DNA of 64,000 nt from the NCBI RefSeq assembly GCF_900128595.1, contig NZ_LT635893.1, positions 382,628 through 446,627 of the forward strand, written 5' to 3'. The notes below the pieces were generated by a model. The model was not told where the DNA came from and searched no databases. It was given only the letters and a program-made list of their open reading frames with translations. This document shows positions 30,854 through 39,870 of this stretch, piece after piece (the stretch's first letter is position 1; each line of letters starts with the position of its first letter). The DNA is from Buchnera aphidicola (Cinara pseudotaxifoliae). Lineage in GTDB: Bacteria > Pseudomonadota > Gammaproteobacteria > Enterobacterales > Enterobacteriaceae. A program made the translations under genes and the position numbers.

Positions 30854-31249
30854 ATGATCGTAATATGTTTTGATTATGGAATAAAAACTATTGGTGTAGC
30901 TATATCTGAAACAAAAATAAAATACGCTACTCCTATAAAATCTATAGTCAATAAAAAAAAAACATTATGGAAAAATATTGATTCTATCATCCAATATTGG
31001 AAACCTAAATATATAATAATTGGATATCCATATTACATAAAAAAAAAAATTAACAAAAAAATAAAAAAATTCAGTCATTTTTTTGAAAAAAAATTTAATA
31101 AAAATGTCATTTTATATAATGAAAACTATTCATCAATAGAAGCTAAAACATTTTTAAAAAAAAGAAAAAAAAGAAATTTTCCTTGTATACATTCAATTTC
31201 AGCTAAAATAATTTTAGATAGTTGGTTACGTGAAAATTATATTTTTTAA
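30854..31249 (+). CDS. ruvX: Putative Holliday-junction resolvase / pre-16S rRNA nuclease RuvX
   Basis: YqgF-type RNase H fold protein, in E. coli required for 16S rRNA 5' maturation. 131 residues (E. coli 138). Catalytic acidic residues are in VICFDYGIKTIGVAI, YNENYSSIEAKTF and the C-terminal AKIILDSWL. The middle has become a Lys-rich stretch. Starts an apparent plus-strand pair with hemW 91 bases later. Confidence 0.88.
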   Translation: MIVICFDYGIKTIGVAISETKIKYATPIKSIVNKKKTLWKNIDSIIQYWKPKYIIIGYPYYIKKKINKKIKKFSHFFEKKFNKNVILYNENYSSIEAKTFLKKRKKRNFPCIHSISAKIILDSWLRENYIF

Positions 31250-31340
31250 TTAAAAAAATTATATATTGATAATAATACACATTTATATTAATAATTAAAA
31301 AAAATTTTTAAAAAACATCATTTTAACCACATTAGATATT

Positions 31341-32492
31341 ATGCATAAAAATAAAAAACATATATTACCATCAATTAGTTTATATATTCATATACCTTGG
31401 TGTATCAAAAAATGTCCATATTGTGATTTTCATTCGTATCCACAATCAAAAAAAATTTCAGAAAAAAAATACATAAAACATGTTCTTTGCGATTTAAAAA
31501 ATGACAAAAAAATAATTTCAAAAAGGAGTATTCAATCAATTTTTATTGGCGGGGGAACACCTAGTTTATTAAAAAGTTCTTCGATATCATATCTTCTATC
31601 TGAAGTAAAAAAATTAATGTCTGTTTCCAAAAATTTAGAAATTTCCATAGAAATTAATCCCGACATAGATAAAACAAAAAAAATATTAGAGTATTACTAT
31701 GCTGGTATTAATAGATTTTCTTTAGGAATTCAAACATTTAATAAATCTTTATTAAAAAAAATAAATAGAAAATATGAAAAAAAAAAAATAATGAAATTAA
31801 TTGATTCCACTAAACATTTATCTCATAGAAATTTAAACATAGATTTAATGTACGGTCTTCCCGAACAAACGATTCAAAACGCTTTAGACGACTTATACCA
31901 AGCCATTCTTATAAAACCTGAACACATATCGTGGTATCAGCTTAACATCGAACCAAATACTAAATTTTACACACAAAATATATCACTACCATCACTTCAT
32001 AACGTTAAGATTATGGAAATAAAAGGAAAGAAATTACTTAAAAAGTATGGATATATACAATACGAAATATCTTCTTATGCAAAAAAAATTAAATATCAAT
32101 GCAAACATAATCTTAACTATTGGAATTTTGGTGATTACATTGGTGTTGGATGCGGAGCACACGGAAAAATAACTCAATTTAACCAAAAAATCATTCGAAC
32201 TGTAAAAACTAAAAATGATATTGTATATATGGTCGGAAATTATCTTAAAGAAAAATATATTGTTCCAAAAAAAGATATTCCATTGGAATTTTTTCTAAAT
32301 AAATTTAGACTCTTAAAACCTATCCTATATCAAGATTTCGAAAATAAAACTGATATCAAAATAATTAAAATTAAAAAAAAAATAATTTTTGCAAAAAAAA
32401 AAGGATTTCTTAAAGAGAATAAAAGTTCGTGGATAATTACGCCAAAAGGAAGAAGTCAATTAAATTCTTTATTATCAATATTCTTAGAATAA
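31341..32492 (+). CDS. hemW: Radical-SAM heme chaperone HemW
   Basis: Radical-SAM protein related to HemN; E. coli HemW (YggW) binds heme rather than oxidising coproporphyrinogen. 383 residues. Cluster motif HIPWCIKKCPYCDFHSY (CxxxCxxC), then FIGGGTPSLL, IEINPD, RFSLGIQTF and WYQLNIEPNT. A run of 12 A (31777-31788) lies in frame within the Lys-rich region YEKKKIMK. Ends 22 bases before the convergent trmB. Confidence 0.92.
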   Translation: MHKNKKHILPSISLYIHIPWCIKKCPYCDFHSYPQSKKISEKKYIKHVLCDLKNDKKIISKRSIQSIFIGGGTPSLLKSSSISYLLSEVKKLMSVSKNLEISIEINPDIDKTKKILEYYYAGINRFSLGIQTFNKSLLKKINRKYEKKKIMKLIDSTKHLSHRNLNIDLMYGLPEQTIQNALDDLYQAILIKPEHISWYQLNIEPNTKFYTQNISLPSLHNVKIMEIKGKKLLKKYGYIQYEISSYAKKIKYQCKHNLNYWNFGDYIGVGCGAHGKITQFNQKIIRTVKTKNDIVYMVGNYLKEKYIVPKKDIPLEFFLNKFRLLKPILYQDFENKTDIKIIKIKKKIIFAKKKGFLKENKSSWIITPKGRSQLNSLLSIFLE

Positions 32493-32514
32493 TTTATATA
32501 TTACTTAATAATTC

Positions 32515-33258
32515 TTAACTTTGTAATTTATATTTATAATCAAAAATACTATTATTTAATAATCTAGCTCTTTTTTCAAATTTTGTCTGCAAATACATGC
32601 TAAAAAAAGGAAATATAATGTTATTCTCTGATAAAAATTTAAAATTAGAATTATTTGACATTAAAGAAAATATTTTAGTAGAATAAAGTAAACAATCTGT
32701 AACAATATGCACAAATCCATTAAAAACAATTTTTTTTTCTATTAATGTAATAAAAAAATCATTGATTAATCTTCTTTTATGATGTTTATTTTTAAACCAC
32801 GGATCAGGAAAAAAAATTTGTATCATGCTGATAGTCCGATTTGGAATCATATAAAACAATACTTCTACAATATCATGAAATATAATACGTATATTAGATA
32901 CTTGAAATATATTAGCGTATTGTATAGCTGTAAAAATACTTTTCGGATAAACTTCTACTCCAATAAAATTTATATGTGGATAATTCATAGCTTTTTCTAC
33001 TAATAACTTACCATCACCAAAACCAACATCTATTACATATGGTTGATCATTAGAAAAAAAAGAAGAGTAGTCTAAAATAGTAGATTTATTAAAATCAATA
33101 CCATATATTTTCCAATACTTAAGTATATACTCTTTTTTTTTTTGACCAATACATCTACCTCGTACGACATAACTTTTAATTAAAAATATATCATTCTTTT
33201 TTTTATTTTGGTTTTTTTGATTATTTTTATAAAATTTATCATTTGTTACAAAAGTCAT
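32515..33258 (-). CDS. trmB: tRNA (guanine-N7)-methyltransferase
   Basis: SAM-dependent m7G46 methyltransferase. 247 residues (E. coli 239). SAM site VIDVGFGDGKLLVEKA, then FIGVEVYPKSI, and the catalytic region IQIFFPDPWFKNKHHKRRL. The N-terminal 20 residues are Lys/Asn-rich and poorly conserved. Convergent with hemW and divergent from mutY. Confidence 0.94.
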   Translation of the reverse strand: MTFVTNDKFYKNNQKNQNKKKNDIFLIKSYVVRGRCIGQKKKEYILKYWKIYGIDFNKSTILDYSSFFSNDQPYVIDVGFGDGKLLVEKAMNYPHINFIGVEVYPKSIFTAIQYANIFQVSNIRIIFHDIVEVLFYMIPNRTISMIQIFFPDPWFKNKHHKRRLINDFFITLIEKKIVFNGFVHIVTDCLLYSTKIFSLMSNNSNFKFLSENNIIFPFFSMYLQTKFEKRARLLNNSIFDYKYKLQS

Positions 33259-33394
33259 TTTGTCTCCAGTGAAATCAAAAATAAATAAAATTTATAGTGT
33301 ATGTATTCACATAATGCTATTTTAAACAAAAAAAATCATTTTAAGATGTATATATAAATTATTCATTATATTTAAAAATTCAATTAGGAATAGC

Positions 33395-34669
33395 ATGTTT
33401 TTTACACAAAAAATATTAAATTGGTTCCATATTTATGGAAGAAAAAGTTTACCTTGGCATAATAAAAACATTTATCAAATCTGGATATCCGAAATTATGC
33501 TACAACAAACTCAAGTTAAAACTGTAATCCCTTACTTTAATAAATTTATAAAAAATTTTCCTACTATAGAATCTTTAGCTAATTCTAGTATAGATAAAAT
33601 ATTATATTTATGGAGTGGTTTAGGATATTATCAAAGAGCCTTTCGTATACACAAAACAGCTATAATAATTTGCAAAAATTATAACGGGATCTTTCCTGAT
33701 AATATTTATGAAATACAAAAATTACCCGGAATTGGAAAATCTACAGCAGGAGCGATATTGTCTTTTGCATATAATTTTGGATACGCTGTTTTGGATAGTA
33801 ATGTAAAACGTATATTAATACGATTTCATGCAATTAATACAAATAATATTAAGAACAACGAATTAAATAAAAAATTATGGAATCTAATTTATCAATATCT
33901 TCCAATTCATCAATCTAATAAATTTAATCAAGCAATGATGGATATTGGATCATTTATTTGTACTAGCAAAAAACCTAATTGTTCAATATGCCCTTTATAC
34001 TATTCGTGTCAATATCATACGTATGATATTTGTTTAAAAAAAAAAAAAAAAAATCAAATAGGAATTTTATTTTCAATAATACAATACAAAAATTTATATT
34101 TTTTAATTCAACAAAAAAATATGTCTATATGGAAAAAACTTTTTTATTTTCCTTCAACATCCTTTCTAATATCAAAAAAAAATTGGGAAAAAGCAAAGAA
34201 AAATTCAAAAATAACAATTCATCCATTTATACATTATATTAGTAATATAAAATTATATATTTTTTCGCAAATAATAAAAATCAAAAAAAAAAATATATAT
34301 AATAATATAATACAAAAAAAAATATGGTATAATATATTCAATCCTCAAAAAATTGGTACTCCTTCTCCAATAAAAAAAATATTAATTTCATTAAAAAAAG
34401 TAGTAATAAAAAACATGAAAAAAAAACATATGCGTATAATTTTTTGTTCTTTTTTGAAAATAGAATCAGAAGGATTAGAATATCAATTTTTTCCAGGAAA
34501 AACAGGAAAAAAAATTTATCAAGAAATTTCTAAAAAAGCATGGTCTTTGTGGTTGATTCAGCAAACAAAAATCATAAATGAAAAAAAATTAAACATGTTT
34601 TTAGAAAGAGATAGAATTTATATAAAAAAAAAAATGAAAGAATTCTTTTTTAGAAAAAATAAAAATTAA
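33395..34669 (+). CDS. mutY-yggX: Adenine DNA glycosylase fused to Fe(2+)-trafficking protein YggX
   Basis: One uninterrupted 424-codon frame. Residues 1-335 are MutY, which removes A opposite 8-oxoG: catalytic Glu in SEIMLQQTQV, HhH LPGIGKSTAG, Asp in VLDSNVKRIL, four Fe-S cysteines C189-x6-C196-x2-C199-x5-C205, and a Nudix-like C-terminal domain ending TPSPIKKIL. Residues about 346-424 are YggX: MRIIFCSFLKIESEGLEYQF, then FPGKTGKKIYQEISKKAWSLW and INEKKLNMF. In E. coli these are separate neighbouring genes; here no stop lies between them. ATGs at 34415 and 34430 could also start YggX independently. An 18-A run lies at 34036-34053. Confidence 0.9.
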   Translation: MFFTQKILNWFHIYGRKSLPWHNKNIYQIWISEIMLQQTQVKTVIPYFNKFIKNFPTIESLANSSIDKILYLWSGLGYYQRAFRIHKTAIIICKNYNGIFPDNIYEIQKLPGIGKSTAGAILSFAYNFGYAVLDSNVKRILIRFHAINTNNIKNNELNKKLWNLIYQYLPIHQSNKFNQAMMDIGSFICTSKKPNCSICPLYYSCQYHTYDICLKKKKKNQIGILFSIIQYKNLYFLIQQKNMSIWKKLFYFPSTSFLISKKNWEKAKKNSKITIHPFIHYISNIKLYIFSQIIKIKKKNIYNNIIQKKIWYNIFNPQKIGTPSPIKKILISLKKVVIKNMKKKHMRIIFCSFLKIESEGLEYQFFPGKTGKKIYQEISKKAWSLWLIQQTKIINEKKLNMFLERDRIYIKKKMKEFFFRKNKN

Positions 34670-34726
34670 ATTTTAATATATACATAAATATTAAATTTTG
34701 TATAATTACAAGAAATAATATTAATT

Positions 34727-36169
34727 TTAAATTATATGATTAATTTCATATTCAATTTTTTTTGTATATAAAATTAGTTTTTTTAATACAAATAAATTTT
34801 CTTCTTTAGCTTGTTGCAATTGCAATTTTTTAATATTATCAAGATATGTATTAATGAAATTAGAATTAATTTTATTTTTACAATGTTTTTTCCAAGATTT
34901 TTTTTCTCTGTTGTTTAATAAATATAAAAAGTTACGTGCTTTTATACGAAAAAAAATTTCTCTAATTCTATTATCAATAAATTTAGGATACCAATTTATC
35001 CATTTTAATGGACATCTTTTATGCAATAAAACAAACAAAGATTTGTCTTTTGACGAAAAAAAATTTTTATATAACATTAAATCTACATCCAGTACTATTT
35101 TTTTAGGGACAGTACATGTAAAAAAAGATATAATCCAATTTTTAATATGTATATTATTTTGTAATAAAAAAAAGTTTTTTTGACATAAAGTATAGTTAAT
35201 CTGAACTCTATTGCAATCATATTGAGAAAGAGAACTATAAGAAAACAAAAGCGGCGATTTATTTAAATAAATAATTTTAATTCCACAATCAAATAAATTT
35301 TTTATAGTAATTTTATGATATTCTATACTAGAATATAAGTAGAATATTTTTTTTAAACATACTGATAAATCAATCACAATAAAGGTATTTTTATAATTTG
35401 GATGAGATCCTATAATCATAACACAACCTAAGTTTCTATTTTTAGAACCAAAATAACTAGATAAATAAAAAAATGGTTTATTATGATTTTTATAAATAAA
35501 TGATAATATATATTTTTTATGAGATATTTTATATAAAAACAAAAAAAAACATTTATTTTTTTCATACAAATATTTTGCTACTAAAAATGTTGCTAAAACG
35601 TCTGAATACGCATCATGAGTATTAAAATGTTTAATTTTATTAATTTTTGTAATATCAAACAATTTAAAACTAACTATTCCGTTAACATCACTAGGCCAAA
35701 TCATAGTGTTTGGGTGAAAAATATAAAAAGCACGTAATATATTTATTATATCCCAAGTAAAATTACCGTTTTTCCAACTCCATTCATAAGGATCAAATAA
35801 ATTTCTATAAAAAAGATTACGGGTGATCAAATTATCAAAATTAATATTATTGTATCCTACAATACATATATTCTTTTGAGAAAAAATTTTATAAATTTTT
35901 TTGGCAAAAAAATATTCGTTAATTCCATATTTATGAGTATATTGAGGTAATATTTTAGTTATTAAAATAGATTCAGGATCAGGCAAATAATCAATGGGTG
36001 GATAACAAAAAAAAATTTTCTTTTTACTAAATTTTTTAAATTCACTATCTACTTCTATACTACAAAACTGAGCAATTCTATCTACAGATACATTTTTTCC
36101 AAAAGTTTCATAATCGTAAAAAATAAAATTTTTTTCAAAAATACAATCATTACTATTTTTTTTATACAT
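34727..36169 (-). CDS. sbcB: Exodeoxyribonuclease I
   Basis: 3'-5' single-strand DNA exonuclease used in recombination and repair. 480 residues (E. coli 475). DEDD active-site motifs are FIFYDYETFG near the N-terminus, YNNINFDNLITRNLFYRNLYDP-like GYNNINFDNLITRN, and HDAYSDVLAT. SH3-like and helical C-terminal regions are recognisable (RCPLKWINWYPKFIDNRIREIFFRIKARNF). Diverged and Lys/Phe-rich but intact. Confidence 0.93.
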   Translation of the reverse strand: MYKKNSNDCIFEKNFIFYDYETFGKNVSVDRIAQFCSIEVDSEFKKFSKKKIFFCYPPIDYLPDPESILITKILPQYTHKYGINEYFFAKKIYKIFSQKNICIVGYNNINFDNLITRNLFYRNLFDPYEWSWKNGNFTWDIINILRAFYIFHPNTMIWPSDVNGIVSFKLFDITKINKIKHFNTHDAYSDVLATFLVAKYLYEKNKCFFLFLYKISHKKYILSFIYKNHNKPFFYLSSYFGSKNRNLGCVMIIGSHPNYKNTFIVIDLSVCLKKIFYLYSSIEYHKITIKNLFDCGIKIIYLNKSPLLFSYSSLSQYDCNRVQINYTLCQKNFFLLQNNIHIKNWIISFFTCTVPKKIVLDVDLMLYKNFFSSKDKSLFVLLHKRCPLKWINWYPKFIDNRIREIFFRIKARNFLYLLNNREKKSWKKHCKNKINSNFINTYLDNIKKLQLQQAKEENLFVLKKLILYTKKIEYEINHII

Positions 36170-36261
36170 AAAATTTATATTTTAAAAAATAATTTATATA
36201 TATATTAAATATATATCATAAATTCTATTTATATTGATTTTTCATAATAAACTCATAACTT

Positions 36262-36334
36262 CTCCCCTGACTGGACTCGAACCAGTGACATACGGATTAA
36301 CAGTCCGCCGTTCTACCAACTGAACTACAGAGGA
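36262..36334 (-). tRNA. tRNA-Asn(GTT)
   Basis: 73 bases. Acceptor TCCTCTG with CAGGGGA, anticodon loop CTGTTAA in the GGACTGTTAATCC arm, T arm CTGGTTCGAGTCCAG. Nearly identical to E. coli tRNA-Asn. Discriminator G; CCA is not encoded. Confidence 0.96.
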
Positions 36335-36516
36335 ATATATATAATATATATCATATGAAAAATTATATGTCAATTAATAATATTATTATTTTTTATATAT
36401 CAATCTTAAAAAACATAAAAAATAAGTAATTTAAAAAAAAATATAGATTAGTGCCCTGAATTGTTTTATAATACATTATTAAAATTAATTTTTATAAAAC
36501 ATATATAATTTTTAAA

Positions 36517-36589
36517 GGCCCTTTAGCTCAGTGGTTAGAGCACACGACTCATAATCGTTAGGTCGCTGGTTCAAATCCAGCAAGGGCCA
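36517..36589 (+). tRNA. tRNA-Ile2(CAT), lysidine-modified type
   Basis: 73 bases with anticodon CAT. Acceptor GGCCCTT/AAGGGCC and the arm GGTCGCTGGTTCAAATCCAGC match E. coli tRNA-Ile2 and not elongator or initiator tRNA-Met. It would read AUA codons after TilS converts C34 to lysidine. AUA is very common in this genome, so the tRNA is probably essential. CCA is not encoded. Confidence 0.88.
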
Positions 36590-36662
36590 CACATTTAAAA
36601 ATTTATATTTAAAATAAATAGTTTTTAAAACATTAAAATTTTGTACATCTATATTAATGATA

Positions 36663-37073
36663 TTATATGTATATAAATTTAATTTTTTTATTCGGAACAA
36701 TTGATAATTTAGCAATTTTATCACCAGGATTAATATAAAAATTTTTTTTACTACAATTCCATAAAGATATTTTTAATTCATAAAAATTACAATAATCAAT
36801 AATACTAAATGGATTTCCTATTATTAAACAATATTTATGTTTAATTATAGAAATAGGTTTAATGACAACACGAACCGTTTTGTCTGAAAAATGTATTAAA
36901 AGTCCTGTTGAAACTAATGTTGTTTTTTTAGAAAAAAGACATATTTTATTTTTAATATAAGCCCTTAAAAAAAAACCCGATAAACCACCTTGTAAATATT
37001 CAGGAAAATCAAAATCTTTTTTGATATTTGAACTTATAAATTTCACATTTATAATTAACGTATTTATACACAT
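36663..37073 (-). pseudogene. dut: Degraded dUTPase
   Basis: 136 residues aligning with Dut over nearly its whole fold: STGLLIHF, KHKYCLIIGN, LKISLWNCS and INPGDKIAKLSIVP. Key elements are altered. Motif 1 GSAGLDLRA has become GLSGFFLRA (Asp lost); motif 2 PRSG has become PISI (Arg lost, Ser kept); motif 3 keeps one Asp (D93) in IIDYCNFYEL; motif 5 (GxGGFG) and the C-terminal arm are absent. dUTP hydrolysis is therefore unlikely. The frame is still open with no internal stop, so it could be at an early stage of decay or have a residual structural role. It sits 25 bases after rplI. Confidence 0.7.
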
Positions 37074-37098
37074 GAAAAACCTATAATTTAAAAAATTT

Positions 37099-37548
37099 TT
37101 ATTTCGATAAAATTGATACTTGAATTTCAGTAGAAATATTTTTATATGGAGTAAAAACAATTGTATGAATACCTAAATATCGTAACAATCCGTTTGGTAA
37201 TTTAATTTCATTTTTAGATACTAAAAAACCTATTTCCGATAAATTTTCTATAATATCTTTTACACCAACAGAACCAAAAATTTTATTTTTTTTACTGGAT
37301 TTCACAAAGAACACAATAGAACCTATTAACTTAACAGCATTAATTCTTTTAACTGCTTGATTAATTTTTTTAGACTCTTCTTTTTCAGCATGTATTCTGT
37401 TTTTTTCAAAAATCTTAATATTTTTAGAAGTAGCTAACAATGCTTGCGAAGTAGGTATTAAATAATTTCTAGCGTATCCCTTTTTTACAGAAATTAGTTG
37501 ACCTTTTTTTCCTAAGTTATCGATAGTATTTAATAAAATAATTTTCAT
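37099..37548 (-). CDS. rplI: 50S ribosomal protein L9
   Basis: 149 residues, E. coli length. The N-terminal domain MKIILLNTIDNLGKKGQLISVKKGYARNYLIP is diagnostic, followed by a long connecting helix (Lys/Glu-rich) and a C-terminal domain with GSVGVKDI. Follows rpsR in the order rpsF-rpsR-rplI. Confidence 0.96.
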   Translation of the reverse strand: MKIILLNTIDNLGKKGQLISVKKGYARNYLIPTSQALLATSKNIKIFEKNRIHAEKEESKKINQAVKRINAVKLIGSIVFFVKSSKKNKIFGSVGVKDIIENLSEIGFLVSKNEIKLPNGLLRYLGIHTIVFTPYKNISTEIQVSILSK

Positions 37549-37610
37549 GTAGTATAAACACCTTAAAAGTATTATTTAAAATCATTATAAAAGAATACTA
37601 TTCTTATATT

Positions 37611-37838
37611 TTAATGATGTTGATCAGTATACGGAATTAACGCAATGAATCGAGCTCTTTTAATTGCACGAGCTAACTGCCTTTGATATTTTGCTTTTGT
37701 TCCTGTAATACGACTTGGAACTATTTTTCCGTTTTCAGTAATATAGTTTTTTAAAATTGCTATATCTTTATAATCTATATATTTAACTCCTTCTGCAGTA
37801 AAACGACAGAATTTTCTACGACGAAAATAACGCACCAT
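37611..37838 (-). CDS. rpsR: 30S ribosomal protein S18
   Basis: 75 residues, E. coli length: [26 protein letters not shown], then [41 protein letters not shown]. Forms a heterodimer with S6 on the platform. 69 bases downstream of rpsF; the priB gene that occupies this spot in E. coli is missing. Confidence 0.97.
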   Translation of the reverse strand: MVRYFRRRKFCRFTAEGVKYIDYKDIAILKNYITENGKIVPSRITGTKAKYQRQLARAIKRARFIALIPYTDQHH

Positions 37839-37907
37839 AATTTATACCCTCTAAAATCTATGTATGAACAGCATAACTTTTTTCTTTTGATCTTATATTT
37901 TTAAAAA

Positions 37908-38300
37908 TCAAATTTGATTATTTTTAATAAAATATTTTTTATGATTATTGTTAGTAACTACTATTTCTTTTTTATTGTTTTCTTGATTTCGTAAAATAGG
38001 AGACATATCTGTATGTGCTTTATTACATACAAGAATTAAATTACGAATAATATTAGAATTAAACTTAAAATGATTTTCCAACTCTTTCATACATTCAACA
38101 GATACTTCAATATTCATCAAAACATAATTTGCTTTTTGTAATTTATTTATAGAATATGATAAAATACGCTGTCCCCAATTTTCTGAACGATGTATAACTC
38201 CAGATTTAGATAATATCATCTTGGAATAAAAATCAATAATATGTAAAATTTTTTCATTTTTATCTGGATTAATCATCAAAATAATTTCATAGTGACGCAC
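37908..38300 (-). CDS. rpsF: 30S ribosomal protein S6
   Basis: 130 residues. MRHYEIILMINPDKNEKILHIIDFY and EDWGQR-like NWGQRILSYSINKLQKANYVLMNIEV are typical. The C-terminal tail is Asn/Lys-rich and shows no Glu tail of the kind modified by RimK in E. coli. First gene of rpsF-rpsR-rplI. Confidence 0.95.
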   Translation of the reverse strand: MRHYEIILMINPDKNEKILHIIDFYSKMILSKSGVIHRSENWGQRILSYSINKLQKANYVLMNIEVSVECMKELENHFKFNSNIIRNLILVCNKAHTDMSPILRNQENNKKEIVVTNNNHKKYFIKNNQI

Positions 38301-38756
38301 AAATAAAACTCCTTTAAAATATAAAAAATAAATATTTTAAATATTTTTTAAAAAAATAAAAAATAAATTATTTTAAAATATCTTTTTTATATAAAAAATA
38401 AAATATATAAATATTATATGTTGATTTTATTAAAAATGTCTTGTTATATTAACATAATTATATTCATGAAAAACATAGTTTTTTAAAAAAATTTATTTTT
38501 AATATTCATTAACTCTATAATAATATTATTTTTATTATAATAGACAATGATATTCTTAATTTTATTAAATATACGAGTAATGATTTTAAAAACATCTAAT
38601 GAGACATTATATTAAAACATTTTAAATAATTATAAATTATAACATCATTATCTTTTTTATCATAAATACAGCTCTGTATTCTTGTATTTAAATAAAATTT
38701 AATCATACATTAAACTTATACAATTTAGTATTTATAAAAATAGTATTGTTGTACTA
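38301..38756. other. A+T-rich intergenic region between miaA and rpsF
   Basis: 456 bases without a supportable gene. It should contain the rpsF promoter (minus strand), but no clear match can be chosen. A small dyad AATACAGCTCTGTATT lies at 38665-38680, and the rest is A/T repeats. No tRNA. Confidence 0.5.
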
Positions 38757-39701
38757 TTATTTACTTAAATTATATCGTACTATATTCTGAATTTTTTTCA
38801 TTAAAATATCTATTTTGTTATCTGGTATTAATGTAATATCTGTCCAATTATTTAACCACGTTAATTGACGTTTAACTAATTGATAAGTAGATTTAATAGT
38901 ACTATCAATCATTTCTTGATAAGAATACTTATTTTGTATATAAAGCCACATCTGTCTGTAGCCGATACTATTAATAGACGGAAGAGAAATATTTAAACTT
39001 TTATTTTTATATAAATTACGTACTTCCTGTTCAAAACCACACTCCAGCATGTAATAAAAACGTTTTACTATTCTAGTATATAAAATATCCTTTTTAAAAG
39101 GAACGAGTCCAAATTGAAAAATTTTATAAGGCAACTTATTAGGAATAGATTTAATTAATTTACTTTTAGAAAGACCTCCAGAGACAAAAAATATCTCGAC
39201 AGCACGTAAAACTCGCTGAACATCGTTTATATGGATTCGTTCGCTAGAAATTTTATCAACTTTTTTTAAAATATCAAACAATTTTTGCTTCTCTCCCGAA
39301 CAAATTTTGTTAAAAATATAATTTCTAATAACAGAATTAGATGGTGGTAAATCAGAAAATCCGTTAAGTAATGTTTTAAAATAAAACATTGTTCCTCCAA
39401 CTAACAAAGGAATTTTTCCTAGCTTTAAAATATCTTCTATTTCTCTGACAGCATCTCTATAAAAATCAGCGGATGAGTAGATTTCTTGAGGTTTTAAGAT
39501 ATTAACTAGTCGATATATATTACTTTGTAAATCTCGTTGCAATGGTTTATCAGTCCCAATATCTAATCCTTTATATATCGATTTAGAATCTACACTTAAT
39601 AACTCTATTATAGAAAAATTTTTTTTTATTTGACGAGCTACCGCGCTCTTACCTATAGCTGTTGGACCCATCAAAAACAATATTATCGGTTTATTATTCA
39701 T
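38757..39701 (-). CDS. miaA: tRNA dimethylallyltransferase
   Basis: Adds the isopentenyl group to A37 of tRNAs reading UNN codons. P-loop GPTAIGKSAVA, SVDSKSIYKGLDIGTDKP, DFYRDA, LVGGTMFYFKTLLNG and the tRNA-contact region INDVQRVLRAVEI. ATG 39701 gives 314 residues (E. coli 316). The frame is open to 39797, but the extra hydrophobic N-terminus is not MiaA. hfq, its usual downstream partner, is not present. Confidence 0.95.
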   Translation of the reverse strand: MNNKPIILFLMGPTAIGKSAVARQIKKNFSIIELLSVDSKSIYKGLDIGTDKPLQRDLQSNIYRLVNILKPQEIYSSADFYRDAVREIEDILKLGKIPLLVGGTMFYFKTLLNGFSDLPPSNSVIRNYIFNKICSGEKQKLFDILKKVDKISSERIHINDVQRVLRAVEIFFVSGGLSKSKLIKSIPNKLPYKIFQFGLVPFKKDILYTRIVKRFYYMLECGFEQEVRNLYKNKSLNISLPSINSIGYRQMWLYIQNKYSYQEMIDSTIKSTYQLVKRQLTWLNNWTDITLIPDNKIDILMKKIQNIVRYNLSK

Positions 39702-39870
39702 TTTTATTATTAAATATAAAAATATATACAATTTTAGTTTATAGTATGAATACAAAAAAATCTTAATACACATTATGTATATAATATATATTATCATATA
39801 TATAATTATGTTTATATATCGATACTATACAATATAAATGAAACTTTTAATATTAATCTAATAATTAAAT

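Noticed and set aside
34030..34242. A 70-codon ORF inside mutY
   Set aside because: It is the frame reached after the 18-A run; its Lys/Asn/Phe content is just shifted mutY sequence, with no homology that I recognise.
36517..36589. Calling this gene tRNA-Met because of the CAT anticodon
   Set aside because: Acceptor and T-arm bases match tRNA-Ile2, not either tRNA-Met type.
36512..36724. A 70-codon minus-strand ORF covering the tRNA-Ile2 gene
   Set aside because: Its residues are the antisense translation of the tRNA plus A/T-rich flank; it overlaps the dut end and has no ribosome-binding site.
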